From the NCBI GenBank assembly GCA_963773745.1, contig CAVZCL010000005.1, positions 1,116,001-1,180,000 of the forward strand: 64,000 nt of DNA, given 5' to 3'. Origin of the DNA: UBA5069 sp963773745 (GTDB taxonomy: Bacteria > Chloroflexota > Anaerolineae > Caldilineales > Caldilineaceae). How positions within the stretch are numbered: position 1 is the first letter of the stretch; the number at the start of each line of letters is the position of its first letter. Below, in pieces: positions 20,977 to 30,109 of this stretch. The position numbers were made by a program, and so were the translations under genes. Below the pieces are notes generated by a model. That model saw only the letters and a program-made list of their open reading frames with translations, did no database searches and was not told where the DNA came from.

Positions 20977-21913
20977 TTACCTTATCGTCGTTACATTGGG
21001 GTAGCGCAGGTCCAGAATCTGCCCCTTGAACTCGCCGGTGGCCACCAGTTGCCTGCCCATTTTGAGCATTTCGAGCTTCTGCTCCAGTTCCTGGCCATCG
21101 CCCCAGTGGACGTAAACGGTGCTGCCCGGGAGGCCAAAGTGCAGCCCCACGTCCGGGCTGAAGCGCACTTCGGAGACACCGGGGACATTCTCGATCAGCG
21201 CGAGCGCGCTGGCCACCACGGCCGTGTCGATGGCTGTGCCCGGCGCGCTGCCCGGGCGTGCCGCGGCCCGCTGTGGGTCAATCAGGCGCGCCATGTCGGG
21301 CGGGGCTTCCTCCTGCATGGGCAGCGCCGCGCCTGTGGGCGAAATCCAGTAGTCCCCTTCGTTGGTGTCCCAAACGGCAATGGGCACAGCTTCCGTCACC
21401 TCGATGCGCACCTGTGCGGGCACGCCAAAGGAGACTGTCGCCGCACTCACCCACGGATTCTCAAGAATCCGGTCGCGCACCTCGCCCTGGCGCAGCCAGA
21501 AGACATTCCAGCCGCTGACGTCGGCGCTCTCGCCCAGCTGCGCGCCATTTCAGCAGGCGCGCGCCCGTCACCTGCACCCGCTCGGGATAGACATACCAGC
21601 GCTCATCACCGTTGATCCAGATGAGCACAAAGAGCACGCCCGCGAGCATCAGCAGGCTGACTGCTTTGCTCCACACCAGCGGCGTGAAGCCGAAGGCGTT
21701 CATGGGCACCGAAGGGGCGCGCCACGGCTCCATGCGCAGGCTGGGGAGCGTCGTCTCAAAGCGTTGCATGCGCAGGCTCATGGCCTGGCGGCGCTTGGCG
21801 CGCCGGCGCGCGGTGGGCGCGGCCACTCCCGGGCGCGCGCTTTGCGCACCCGCAGCTATGCCGCGTGCGGCGCTCTTCGTCTTCGGCTTGCTCGGCGGCT
21901 GCGATGTACTCAT
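20977..21913 (-). CDS. ftsQ: Cell division protein FtsQ/DivIB, apparent frameshift
   Basis: Bitopic divisome protein linking early and late division proteins. The N-terminal part has a basic cytoplasmic tail (TARRRAKRRQAMSLRMQRF) and one membrane helix (AVSLLMLAGVLFVLIWI), followed by the POTRA start YPERVQVTGARLL. The rest is in another frame: GESADVSGWNVFWLRQGEVR, ILENPWVSAATVSFGVPAQV, and the beta domain ending YPNVTTIR. The break is at the TTT run 21548-21550; one base fewer gives LLNGAQLGESADV in one frame, about 311 residues in all. Because ftsQ is normally essential and both halves are conserved, a sequencing indel is the likeliest cause. Confidence 0.88.
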
Positions 21914-22005
21914 TGCTGGCTCGATGTGCCTGTGTGCGTCAATGGCGGCGGCGGTGTGGCTCGGTGGTGCGATGCTGCTCAGTGTGCTTCGGTGTTGCCC
22001 GGTTT

Positions 22006-22081
22006 CGTAGCGGCGGCTTCAGCCGCCGTAGGTTGGAAATGTGTCGCGTCCTCGAGTACGGCGGCTTAAGCCGCCGCTACG
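22006..22081. repeat. Intergenic palindrome, family A (25-bp arms)
   Basis: 22006-22030 (CGTAGCGGCGGCTTCAGCCG and onward) pairs with 22057-22081 with one mismatch. It lies between ddl and ftsQ inside the dcw operon, so it would be transcribed. Confidence 0.85.
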
Positions 22082-22092
22082 AGGCGCTTTTG

Positions 22093-23235
22093 TCAATCGC
22101 GCGTTGTGTGGTTGCGCTGGCGGTCGGCGTAGCGTTCCAGCCCCAGCTGCACCAGTTTGTCCACCAGCTCGGCGTACGACGTACCCGACGCCTCCCACAA
22201 CTTGGGGAACATGCTAATGCGCGTAAAGCCCGGCATGGTGTTGATCTCGTTAAGAAAAATCTCGCCGCTGGTCTGGTTGATGAGAAAGTCGACCCGCGCC
22301 AGCCCCGTGCCGTCCACGGCCTTGAAGGCGCGCACAGCCATCGCGCGCACCTGCTCGGTTGTCATGGCATCGAGCGGGGCAGGAATCCGCAGCTCGCTCG
22401 AGTCATCCAGATACTTGGCGGCGTAGTCGTAGAAGTCGGCCCCGGGCACAATCTCGCCCGGCACGCTGGCCAGCACGTCGTCGTTGCCCAGTACGCTCAC
22501 CTCAATTTCGCGCGCATGGGGCACCGCCACCTCGACGACAATCTTGCGGTCATAGCGGGCGGCCAGTTCCAGCGCATCAGTCAGCGTCGCGCGGTTCGTC
22601 GCCTTGGAGATGCCCACACTGCTGCCCAGGTTGGCGGGCTTGACAAAGAGGGGGTACTGCAGGCCGCGCTCGATCGTGTCGAGCACCAGTTCGCGGTCGT
22701 GCTGCCAATCGTTGCGCAGCACCAGGCGGTAGTCGGCCTGAGGCAGCCCTTCGGCGGCGAAGAGACGCTTGGCCAGCTCCTTGTCCATGCTCACCGCACT
22801 GGCGAGCACGCCACAGCCCACATAGGGAATGTTGGCCATCTCGAGCAGCCCCTGCACCGTGCCATCTTCACCAAAGGGGCCGTGCAGCACAGGAAAGATA
22901 ATGTCCACCGGCGGCAGCGGTGCGGCCTTGGTGGCGCTCGGCAGCAGCGCCCACGCAGCTTCACCGTTGTTCGGCTGCGCCGCGTCCTGCTCCGCGGCCT
23001 GTTGCGTCTCCGCCAGCTCGCCCGCGGCCTGCGCCGCAAGCAGCCGCATGGGGTCGCCCGTGGTCAGCCATTTGCCCTGCGCCGAGATGCCGATGGGCGT
23101 GACGCTGTAGCCGGCGTTGCCCAGTGCATCCATCACATTGCGCGCGCTCGCCAGCGAAACTTCGTGCTCGCTGCTGCGTCCGCCAAAGAGAACGCCAACG
23201 CGGATGTGGGACTTTCCCTTATTCTGCATCTTCAT
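22093..23235 (-). CDS. ddl: D-alanine--D-alanine ligase
   Basis: ATP-grasp enzyme joining two D-alanines for the MurF substrate. The 380-residue protein starts MKMQNKGKSHIRVGVLFGGR; this ATG overlaps the murB stop by 17 bases. It shows FGGRSSEHEVSLASA near residue 16, HGPFGEDGTVQGLLE near 118, the ATP-binding VKPANLGSSVGISKA near 195, and the Mg-binding NEINTMPGFTRISMFPKLW near 328-346. An acidic insert of about 40 residues (QAAGELAETQQAAEQDAAQP) lies between the first and second motifs, as in other longer Ddl proteins. Confidence 0.96.
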   Translation of the reverse strand: MKMQNKGKSHIRVGVLFGGRSSEHEVSLASARNVMDALGNAGYSVTPIGISAQGKWLTTGDPMRLLAAQAAGELAETQQAAEQDAAQPNNGEAAWALLPSATKAAPLPPVDIIFPVLHGPFGEDGTVQGLLEMANIPYVGCGVLASAVSMDKELAKRLFAAEGLPQADYRLVLRNDWQHDRELVLDTIERGLQYPLFVKPANLGSSVGISKATNRATLTDALELAARYDRKIVVEVAVPHAREIEVSVLGNDDVLASVPGEIVPGADFYDYAAKYLDDSSELRIPAPLDAMTTEQVRAMAVRAFKAVDGTGLARVDFLINQTSGEIFLNEINTMPGFTRISMFPKLWEASGTSYAELVDKLVQLGLERYADRQRNHTTRD

Positions 23236-24271
23236 CACGCACATCTTCCAGTCCGGCCAGGGCTTCGCCCCATTCACCGGCAAATTGCACCTCAGCCACA
23301 AGCTGCACGCCCGAGTGCGCGACCACGGCAGCCTGCACGCGCCGCATGAGGGTCAGCACGTCGCCGGCGCTCGCCTGCCCCACGCCGCCCTTGTTGACAA
23401 AGAAGTTGGCATGCAGCGTGCTCACGTGGATATTGCCCTCGTTTGCGCCCTTCATGCCCGCGGCCTCAATCAGCCGCCCGGCATAGTCGCCCGGTGGGTT
23501 GACAAAGGTGCTGCCCAGGCTTGGCTCCGTGGGCTGCGTGCGCCGCCGGTGCTGCAAATAGTCTTCGGCACGCTGCTTGAGCGCCGTGACGGCCTCTGCG
23601 CCGTCAGCCTCCACCAGGCGGAAGTTGGCGCTGAGCACCACCGGCTTGAAGGCGGCCTGCAGCGGCAGCAACCGCTTGAGCATACTGTCGCGGTAGGCGT
23701 AGTTCATCTCCTGATTCTCGAACTGGCGCACTTCGCCGCTTTCGTCAATCAGATAGCCATACTCGAAGTTATCCGCCACGGCGCCGCCGTGCGCGCCGGC
23801 GTTGCCCAGCACAGCGCCACCAATTGTCCCCGGCACGCTAATGGCCCACTCGAAGCCGATCAGGCCGCCGTTGACGCTCGTGCGCGCCACGCCTGCCGTG
23901 GGTGCGCCACTCTCGGCAAAGAGATAGGGGCGCTCATCCAGCGGGAAGACGCAGCAAGGGGCCGCATCAATGCGCACAGTGCGGCAGCGGTTGTGGATGA
24001 CAAGCCCTTGAATGCCCGCATCGCTAATAAGGATGTTGCTGCCGCCTCCCAGCACAAAGTAGGGCAGCTCGGCCTCATGCGCCCAGCGCACAAGCTGGAT
24101 CATCTGCGCCGTCGTATTCACGTCTACATAGTATTCGGCCGGGCCGCCCACCTTCATGGTGGTGAGGCTGGCCAGGCTGACATCGCGGCGCACCTCCAGC
24201 CCCAGCGCGGCCAGCGGCGCAAAGTCATATTTGGCTGCGCCTGTGTGGAGTGCAGCAGCGGTCGCGCTCAT
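23219..24271 (-). CDS. murB: UDP-N-acetylmuramate dehydrogenase MurB
   Basis: FAD enzyme reducing UDP-GlcNAc-enolpyruvate to UDP-MurNAc with NADPH. The 350 residues carry the FAD-binding segment YFVLGGGSNILISDAGIQGL near 73-92, GTIGGAVLGNAGAHGGAV near 146-163, the YRDSMLKR loop, and the catalytic serine region SLGSTFVNPPGDYAGRLIE, followed by HANFFVNKGG and GDVLTLM. The start ATG overlaps the murC stop as ATGA. The MurC-MurB order is common in dcw clusters of many phyla. Confidence 0.96.
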   Translation of the reverse strand: MSATAAALHTGAAKYDFAPLAALGLEVRRDVSLASLTTMKVGGPAEYYVDVNTTAQMIQLVRWAHEAELPYFVLGGGSNILISDAGIQGLVIHNRCRTVRIDAAPCCVFPLDERPYLFAESGAPTAGVARTSVNGGLIGFEWAISVPGTIGGAVLGNAGAHGGAVADNFEYGYLIDESGEVRQFENQEMNYAYRDSMLKRLLPLQAAFKPVVLSANFRLVEADGAEAVTALKQRAEDYLQHRRRTQPTEPSLGSTFVNPPGDYAGRLIEAAGMKGANEGNIHVSTLHANFFVNKGGVGQASAGDVLTLMRRVQAAVVAHSGVQLVAEVQFAGEWGEALAGLEDVRDEDAE

Positions 24272-25750
24272 GGCGTCGCCTCCGTTGCAACAGCATTGCC
24301 CGCAAGCTGCTTGAGCACCGCCTCGCCCACGGTGTAGCCGTCGCCCGCACCCAGCGTCAACAGCACGTCGCCCGGCTGCAAATGTGCCACCAGATAGGTG
24401 ACAGCGTCATCAAGGCCGGCAATGTGGCGCATGTGCGGGTGGCCGCTGGCAGCCACCAGTTCGGCCGCGCTCACGCTGCCGTCATTCTGTTCACGCGAGG
24501 CGTAAATGTCGGTGACAATCACCTCGTCAGCCACCTCGAAGCTGTCGCCCATGCGGTAGAGCATGTGGCGCGTGCGGCTAAAGGTGTGCGGCTGGAAGAG
24601 CGCCCAAATACGTTGTTCGGGATGGCGCCGCCGCGCTGCCGCCAACGTGGCCTCCACCTCGGTGGGGTGGTGCGCGTAGTCGTCATAGACGATGACGCCG
24701 CCTGCCTCGCCCTTGAGTTCAAAGCGGCGCGCCGTGCCCGAGTACGCCTCCAGCCCGGGCAGCGCAATGTCAAAGGGAATGCCGCACCATGCCGCCACGG
24801 CCAGCGCCGCCAGCGCGTTGCGCACGTTGTGCTCGCCGGGCACCTGCAGCTTCATGTGGCCTGCCGGTGCATTCCACCAGATTATGTCCAACGCAGTGCC
24901 GCTGCCCGGGATGGGGCGCAGGTTGGTGGCGCGCAGGTCGGCCCCTGCTTCCGTGCCGTACGCAATCCAGTTGGGCCCGCGCGATTGGCTGTAGGCGCGC
25001 ACCTGCTCTGCGCCCGGGTCGTCGGCGCAGGAGATGACGATGCCCTCACGCGAGACGAGGTCCACAAATTGCATGAAGGCGCGTCGGTAGCTTGCCGGCG
25101 TGGGATAGCAATCGACGTGGTCCCATTCCACATTGGTGATCACCGCCGCGGTGGGGCTGCAGCCCCAGGAACATGCGGTCGTATTCGTCGGCCTCGAGCA
25201 CAAAGTAGGGCGATGTGCCCGCACTGCCGCTGCCATAGCCGGGCAATGTGGTGCCGATGATGTAACCGCAATCAATCCCCGCCTCGCGCAGCACCTTGAC
25301 GATCATCGCTGTGGTCGTGCTTTTGCCGTGCGCGCCGGCCACGGCAATCAGCGTGCGCCGCGCCAGCAGCACGGGCAGGAAGCCATCGCGCTTGACCACG
25401 GCAATACCCAGTTCTGCGGCGGCCTTGCGTTCGGGGTTATTCTCATCCACGGCGCTGCTGACAAGCACCACGTCGGGACGCTCGGCGGCGGGCAGGCCGG
25501 TCAGGTTTTCGGCGCTCTGCCCTGCGTAGAAGCGCACGCCCTGCGCCTCCAGTTGCGCGACGGCCCCGTTGCGGGCGCGGTCGCTGCCGCTCACCACCAT
25601 GCCCAGGTCAACCAGCACTTGTGCAATCGCGTTGAGCCCCGTGCCGCCAATGCCAATCAGGTGCACGCGCAGCGACCGATCGGCCGCTGCCAGTCGCTGC
25701 TCCCATGTTTCGCTGATTGCTGTGCGTTTGCGTGCCATGAAACGACTCAT
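24268..25750 (-). CDS. murC: UDP-N-acetylmuramate--L-alanine ligase MurC, apparent frameshift
   Basis: Adds L-alanine to UDP-MurNAc. The first frame starts MSRFMARKRTAISETWEQRL and contains VHLIGIGGTGLNAIAQVL, the P-loop AGAHGKSTTTAMI and VLEADEYDRMFLGLQP. The second frame continues TAAVITNVEWDHVDCY, PGEHNVRNALAALAVA, YDDYAHHPTEVEATLAAAR and FQPHTFSRTRHM, ending EATP. The break is in the GGGG run at 25153-25156; one base fewer restores a protein of about 493 residues. murC is essential, so a sequencing error is the simplest reading. An alternative start is the MARKRT methionine at 25738. Confidence 0.93.
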
Positions 25751-25776
25751 GATTCCAGAAATGCGTTGAAAAAGCG

Positions 25777-25841
25777 TAATTGGCAATTGGTAAATGGTAA
25801 TGCGTGTGCGTTATTGACGGTGGCCTGCCAATTGCCAATTA
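25777..25841. repeat. A+T-rich palindrome upstream of murC, family G-like
   Basis: TAATTGGCAATTGG (25777-25790) pairs perfectly with CCAATTGCCAATTA (25828-25841). Surrounding words GGTAAATGGTAAT and ATTACCACTTACC are inverted as well. It is in the gap between the membrane-protein gene and murC. Confidence 0.75.
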
Positions 25842-25889
25842 CCACTTACCAATGATCGTTTGTCCTCTGCCATGGATCAGTTTCCACAC

Positions 25890-26414
25890 CTACCCCCGCA
25901 CCCGCAAAATCAGCAGAATCGCCGCGGGCACAATCCAGAAGAGCGGCTCGGGAAAGATCGTCTGCGGCAGGACGGCGAGCGCTCGCGCCTGGTTCGGGTC
26001 CAATTGGGTGACGCCCGTAAAGGGATAGCCGAACCTGTTCGCATAGTGCCACAAGGTGCCCGCAACCAGGTAACCGTTAAAGATGCCGACGACCAAACTG
26101 AGCAGCGACCCGCCAAAACCGCGCAGTGGCGTGCCGCCGTAAACGAGCGTAACACCGCTGTAACTTGAGAAGACAACCACCACAAAGACAATCGAATAGA
26201 GCAGGAAGAGAATGGTATTTGCGCTCTCGGCGCCAAAGACACGGCTGACCAGAGCGCCCAGCTGCGCTTCATAGCGCGCCTCGATGAAGCCAAGCAGCGC
26301 AATCGTGATCATGAAGATGATCGAATTGCCCAACTCCTTGTCATAGCCCCGTGCCAGCCCGATCAGCGCGATGATGACGGCAATTGTCAGATAAACGTAC
26401 TGGACTGGACCCAT
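25890..26414 (-). CDS. Four-helix membrane protein of the dcw cluster (CvpA-like)
   Basis: A 174-residue protein starting MGPVQYVYLTIAVIIALIGL. Four hydrophobic segments lie at about residues 4-20, 28-45, 68-90 and 98-120, with a last one (LFWIVPAAILLILRV) at the very C-terminus. The helix spacing and the GFVRGY-like ARGYDKELGN after helix 1 resemble CvpA-type membrane proteins, but no decisive motif is visible. With the next gene it sits between murG and murC. It may act in envelope assembly; that is inferred only from position. Confidence 0.6.
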   Translation of the reverse strand: MGPVQYVYLTIAVIIALIGLARGYDKELGNSIIFMITIALLGFIEARYEAQLGALVSRVFGAESANTILFLLYSIVFVVVVFSSYSGVTLVYGGTPLRGFGGSLLSLVVGIFNGYLVAGTLWHYANRFGYPFTGVTQLDPNQARALAVLPQTIFPEPLFWIVPAAILLILRVRG

Positions 26415-26511
26415 TTTCGATGTTCTTCCACGATGAATTGCACGATGAATTGCATGGGCAATGGCGCAGCTGCGAATGGAACAATGGTACGACGTCAGCG
26501 CCGGCTTTGCA

Positions 26512-27169
26512 TCAGCCGGAAGACTTTGGCTTGGAGCCGCCACGGCGCAGCGTGAAGGCCGCCAGCCCCAGCACCAGTGAGATAATGACCAGCAGCGACA
26601 TTGAGCTAAGCGGCGATATCCACTGCCAGAAGCTGCGCAAGCTGTCAATCAGGAAGCCGATGAACTGGCTGATGAGCGCCACAAAGGTGCGCAGCGGCGC
26701 CTGGCTGAACTCGCCGCCGCCCATGACGTAGAGCTGGTTGAACTTGGGCAGCATTACAGCCAGAAAGAGAAAACCATTGAGCGCGCCCACAATCGCCGCC
26801 CAGCCGGATTTCTTGCTCCCCTTGGAAAACTCGGGCCGGCTCGTAATAAAGTAGGTCAGGAAGAGCGCAATGATCCAGAGCAAAAAGAGAAAGGTCTCCT
26901 CGCCGCCCGGCTGAACAAACTCCGGCCCGCCGCCCACCGTCGTGTCCACCGTACCCGAAGCCAGCGACCTGCCAAAGAGCGCCCCAAAGCTGACCACCAT
27001 GTTCGTAAGCGCAACAAAAATGTTGCCGCGCTCCTGCAGCAGCACCCATGCCACCAGCGCCACAATAAAGACCGTCAGCTCGCTGCGGAGGCCGCGACGC
27101 CACCCAAATCCACGCGAAGAAGACGAGATAGAGCAGCACAGCCAGCAGAACCTGCGTATCTTGGGTCAT
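26512..27169 (-). CDS. Membrane protein of the dcw cluster, apparent frameshift
   Basis: Begins MTQDTQVLLAVLLYLVFFAW at an ATG overlapping the murG stop as ATGA. After about residue 22 the frame changes in the CCC run at 27103-27105; one base fewer gives WIWWRRGLRSELTVFIVALV and a protein of about 218 residues. Five or so hydrophobic segments are visible: LLAVLLYLVFFAWIW, ELTVFIVALVAWVLL, FLFLLWIIALFLTYFI, AAIVGALNGFLFLAVML and SLLVIISLVLGLAAF. It ends in a basic tail RRGGSKPKSSG. The topology resembles that of the neighbouring four-helix protein, suggesting a paired function. No known family is recognised. Confidence 0.6.
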
Positions 27170-28509
27170 GATGCAGCAGCACCGTTTCCTTGCATGGCCG
27201 TGGGGCCGGCTTTGCGCTCTGCCAGCGCCACAATCTCCTGTGCAATCGCCAGCGCTGCGTCGGGGCGGGCGAGCTTGCGCAGCGCGTCTTCCATGGCAAA
27301 GCGGCGGGCCGGGTCCTGCAGCAGCAACTGCAGCGTGCCGGCAAGCTGCGCCTTCAGCGCTTCTTCGGCCACAATCACAGCGCCGCCGTTGTTGGCCAGC
27401 AGCTCCGCATTGGCTGTCTGGTTCACGCCCACAATTGGGGCCAGCACCGAGGGCAGGTGTGCCACGGGGAACTCACCCAGAATGCTTGCTCCGGCGCGCG
27501 CCACGCTTAGGTCGGCCGCGGCCAGCGCCACCATCATTTCGTCGTGCAGGTAGGCAACGGGGTGGTAGCGGCTGGCAAAATGCGTGCCGGCCGCTGCGGC
27601 CAATTCTGCTGCCTGCGCCTGATAGATGGGCCAGTCGCGCGTGCCCACCACATGCAGTAGATGCGCTTGCGGCAGCAGTTGCGACAGCGCCGCCCAAGTG
27701 GCCTCATTAATGACACGTGCGCCCTGGCTTCCGCCCCACACCAGCACCAGCGGCACGCCCCGTTCCTCCAGCGTGGGGCGCTCGAGCGCCTGCGCCAGAT
27801 GGCGGCGCGCGCCCGGCCTGTCCGATGCCCACTGCACCAGCTCTGCGCGCACAGGGTAGCCGGTGACAACCGCCTTGCCCTTGGGATAGAGGCCGCCAAA
27901 GTGGGGCGCCACCTCGGGGAAACTCACGGCCACACGTTGGGCCACCTTGCTCATCCACTGGATCGTCCAGCCCGGCGTCATGTCGGGCAGGTAGATGATC
28001 ACCGGAATCTTCTTCAGGCTGCAGGCCGCCACCACGGGTGCACAGACATAGCCGCCGGTGACAAAGCAGACGTCCGGCTTGAATGTGCCCAGCAGCGCAC
28101 TGCTCTGGCGCACGCCCTGGGCCATGGCGGCTGCGGTCTGCGCGCCTTTGATCGGGTTGGCCCCACGCAGCTTGCCCGTGGCCACACCGCGGTACGCAAT
28201 GCCGGCGCGCTCCACGAGCGTTTCTTCCATGCCGCCAATGCTGCCCACCCAAAGCAAATCTACCTGCCCCGCGGCGCGTGCCGTGGCAGGTGTTCCAAGC
28301 GCTCCATATGCGGTTTGTGCGGCAGGTGTGGCAGGCGCGGCAGTGGCGCCGGCGCTAGCCGTGCCCCCTGCTGCCTGCCGAACGGCTGCCACGTTTGCCG
28401 GTGCCTGCGGGTTGGCTGCCAGAGCGGCTGCCCGCTCCAACTGTGCCGCCACCGCCAGCGCCGGATAGACGTGACCCCCCGTCCCCCCACCCGAAATCAA
28501 GACCCGCAT
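27166..28509 (-). CDS. murG: MurG-type lipid II synthase, atypical
   Basis: Transfers GlcNAc from UDP-GlcNAc to lipid I at the inner membrane face. The 447 residues open MRVLISGGGTGGHVYPALAV, the first G loop. An alanine/proline-rich insert of about 55 residues (from about residue 25 to 80) separates it from LLWVGSIGGMEETLVERAGI. The second domain has LVWGGSQGARVINEA and ADLSVARAGASILGEF, the UDP-sugar site, with QTANAELL. The usual HEQN segment of MurG reads YLPDMTPGW here. Position after ftsW and the overall fold support MurG; the missing HEQN and the insert are unusual. Confidence 0.88.
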   Translation of the reverse strand: MRVLISGGGTGGHVYPALAVAAQLERAAALAANPQAPANVAAVRQAAGGTASAGATAAPATPAAQTAYGALGTPATARAAGQVDLLWVGSIGGMEETLVERAGIAYRGVATGKLRGANPIKGAQTAAAMAQGVRQSSALLGTFKPDVCFVTGGYVCAPVVAACSLKKIPVIIYLPDMTPGWTIQWMSKVAQRVAVSFPEVAPHFGGLYPKGKAVVTGYPVRAELVQWASDRPGARRHLAQALERPTLEERGVPLVLVWGGSQGARVINEATWAALSQLLPQAHLLHVVGTRDWPIYQAQAAELAAAAGTHFASRYHPVAYLHDEMMVALAAADLSVARAGASILGEFPVAHLPSVLAPIVGVNQTANAELLANNGGAVIVAEEALKAQLAGTLQLLLQDPARRFAMEDALRKLARPDAALAIAQEIVALAERKAGPTAMQGNGAAAS

Positions 28510-29776
28510 GGTTCTCTACACCTATCTCCGCCTGTGCGGCGTAACTCTTGCGCGCCGGTGCAGCCACTCGCGGCCCAATGGCTGCGACCCCGGCTGTCGT
28601 GCGCACGGCTCCACGTGCTCTGGCCTTGGAAACAGGCCGGTTGCGGCTGTAGTGGCTAATGCTGAAGAGCAGCCCCACCGCCGCCATGGTCGCGACCATG
28701 GCGCTGCCGCCATAGCTAAAGAAGGGCATCGGCACGCCCGTCGGCGGAATCCACGCCACCACGACCGCCATATTGAGCAAACCCTGTACCACCAGCATGG
28801 CCGTTAATCCCACGGCAAGCAACATGCCGAATGGGTCGCGGCAGCGCATGGCAATGCGCAATCCCCGCCACGCCAGCAAGGCAAAGAGCACAATGACCAG
28901 CAGCGTGCCCACCAAGCCAAGCTCTTCGCCGATGATGGCGTAGATATTGTCCGACCAGGGCACAGGCACGAAACCCGGGTGCTGCGCAATTCCCTGGCCA
29001 ATGCCAACGCCCACGGGCCCACCCTGGGTCAGCGCCTGAATGCTGTACTGCACCTGATGCTCGGCGCTGTTAATGGGATCCCAGATGGACGCCCAGTATT
29101 TTGTAAGGCGGTCGCTTGCGTAGGAGATATACTTGATGACGAGCCAGAAAGTGAGCCCAGCGCCCACGCCCACAACCACGAGCTGCCCCAGCGCCGCCCC
29201 GGCAATGAAGAACATGATCGAGGCCGTGAGCACAATCAGCACAGCGGTGCTGATGGAGGGCTGCAGCACCACCAGCAGCGTGAGCGCTCCAAGCAGCACG
29301 CTGAAGGGAAGGAGCCCTACGCGCACATCGCGAATACGGTCACCTTTGCTGGCCAGCCACGCCGCAATGTAGATAACGATGATCACCTTGGCAGGCTGGC
29401 TGGGCTGCACGCTGCCGCCGATGAGCGAGCGTGTGGAGCCGAAGCGCTCAATGCCGAAGAGCAGCAGCAGCACCAGCGCTGCAACCGTAGCGCCCATGAG
29501 CGGCACGCTCCAGCGCTCCCAAATTGTATAGGGGATGGCTGCGGCGACAAGCATGACAGCGACGCCCGCAACTACCCAGGCCAACTGCCAGCCAACGTAG
29601 TAAAAGGGATGATCCTCGTTGAGTACGCTCGTCGGGTAGCCCGAACTGAAGACCATGATGAGTCCGTAGATCAACATGGCCGTGATGATGGAGAGGAGGG
29701 GCCAATCGAAACTGCCCCCACCCTGCCCGGTGGTGCGCGATGAAAGCGTCGATGATTCTACGTTAGCTCGTGCCAT
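28355..29776 (-). CDS. ftsW: Lipid II polymerase FtsW (SEDS family)
   Basis: SEDS-family septal peptidoglycan glycosyltransferase working with FtsI. It starts MARANVESSTLSSRTTGQGG and has ten membrane helices, with FGIERFGSTRSLIGGSVQPS and QPSISTAVLIVLTASI, the long extracellular loop containing YSIQALTQGGPVGVGIGQG, and the SEDS signature PTGVPMPFFSYGGSAMVATM. As read, the frame continues 155 bases into murG with a glycine/serine-rich tail that is probably an artefact. A one-base indel near the end would stop it at 28522, just before murG. Function is clear; the C-terminus is uncertain. Confidence 0.92.
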   Translation of the reverse strand: MARANVESSTLSSRTTGQGGGSFDWPLLSIITAMLIYGLIMVFSSGYPTSVLNEDHPFYYVGWQLAWVVAGVAVMLVAAAIPYTIWERWSVPLMGATVAALVLLLLFGIERFGSTRSLIGGSVQPSQPAKVIIVIYIAAWLASKGDRIRDVRVGLLPFSVLLGALTLLVVLQPSISTAVLIVLTASIMFFIAGAALGQLVVVGVGAGLTFWLVIKYISYASDRLTKYWASIWDPINSAEHQVQYSIQALTQGGPVGVGIGQGIAQHPGFVPVPWSDNIYAIIGEELGLVGTLLVIVLFALLAWRGLRIAMRCRDPFGMLLAVGLTAMLVVQGLLNMAVVVAWIPPTGVPMPFFSYGGSAMVATMAAVGLLFSISHYSRNRPVSKARARGAVRTTAGVAAIGPRVAAPARKSYAAQAEIGVENHAGLDFGWGDGGSRLSGAGGGGTVGAGSRSGSQPAGTGKRGSRSAGSRGHG

Positions 29777-29794
29777 GCGGCTTTAATGTTTCCC

Positions 29795-30000
29795 GATGTA
29801 AGCAGCAATGTTGCGGCGATGCGTGAACGATGTTTCGACAATGTGTCAGCGATGATGCGACGATAATGCAGCAATGTACAACAATGTGCGGCAGTGCGAT
29901 AACAGTGCGAGCGCGATGTAGAGTGCGGCGTTGCGAGAATGTGACTGCAATGAAGGCAGCAATGAACGACAGCGATACGGCGATGAGTCCTCGATGTAAC
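29795..30000. repeat. Degenerate RCRATG repeat tract before ftsW
   Basis: Short words such as GCAATGT, GACAATGT, GCGATG and ACGATG recur roughly every 8-15 bases across about 200 bases, with no coding potential that I trust. On the minus strand the ftsW leader is therefore a string of CATTGC and CATCGC units. The same vocabulary appears at 26415-26480, 36470-36720, 37480-37560 and 39975-40000. Confidence 0.7.
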
Positions 30001-30039
30001 AGCGACGGGTCCTGAGCGTCAGTGGAAGAGTCCGATCCG

Positions 30040-30109
30040 GGCAGGGCGGGTGCTCGTTGCGTACGGAGATTCCTCCGTACGCAACGAGCAGGCAGAGCTC
30101 GCCCTACGC
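30040..30109. repeat. Hairpin at the end of murD
   Basis: TGCTCGTTGCGTACGGAG (30051-30068) and its exact reverse complement at 30073-30090 form an 18-bp stem with a 4-base loop. Outer AGGGCG/CGCCCT words extend it to the murD stop region. It could slow or end transcription between murD and ftsW, but no T-run follows. Confidence 0.8.

Noticed and set aside
28355..28509. Real 155-base overlap of ftsW and murG
   Set aside because: The FtsW tail in that stretch is glycine/serine-rich and unrelated to FtsW; a one-base indel ending ftsW at 28522 is more likely.
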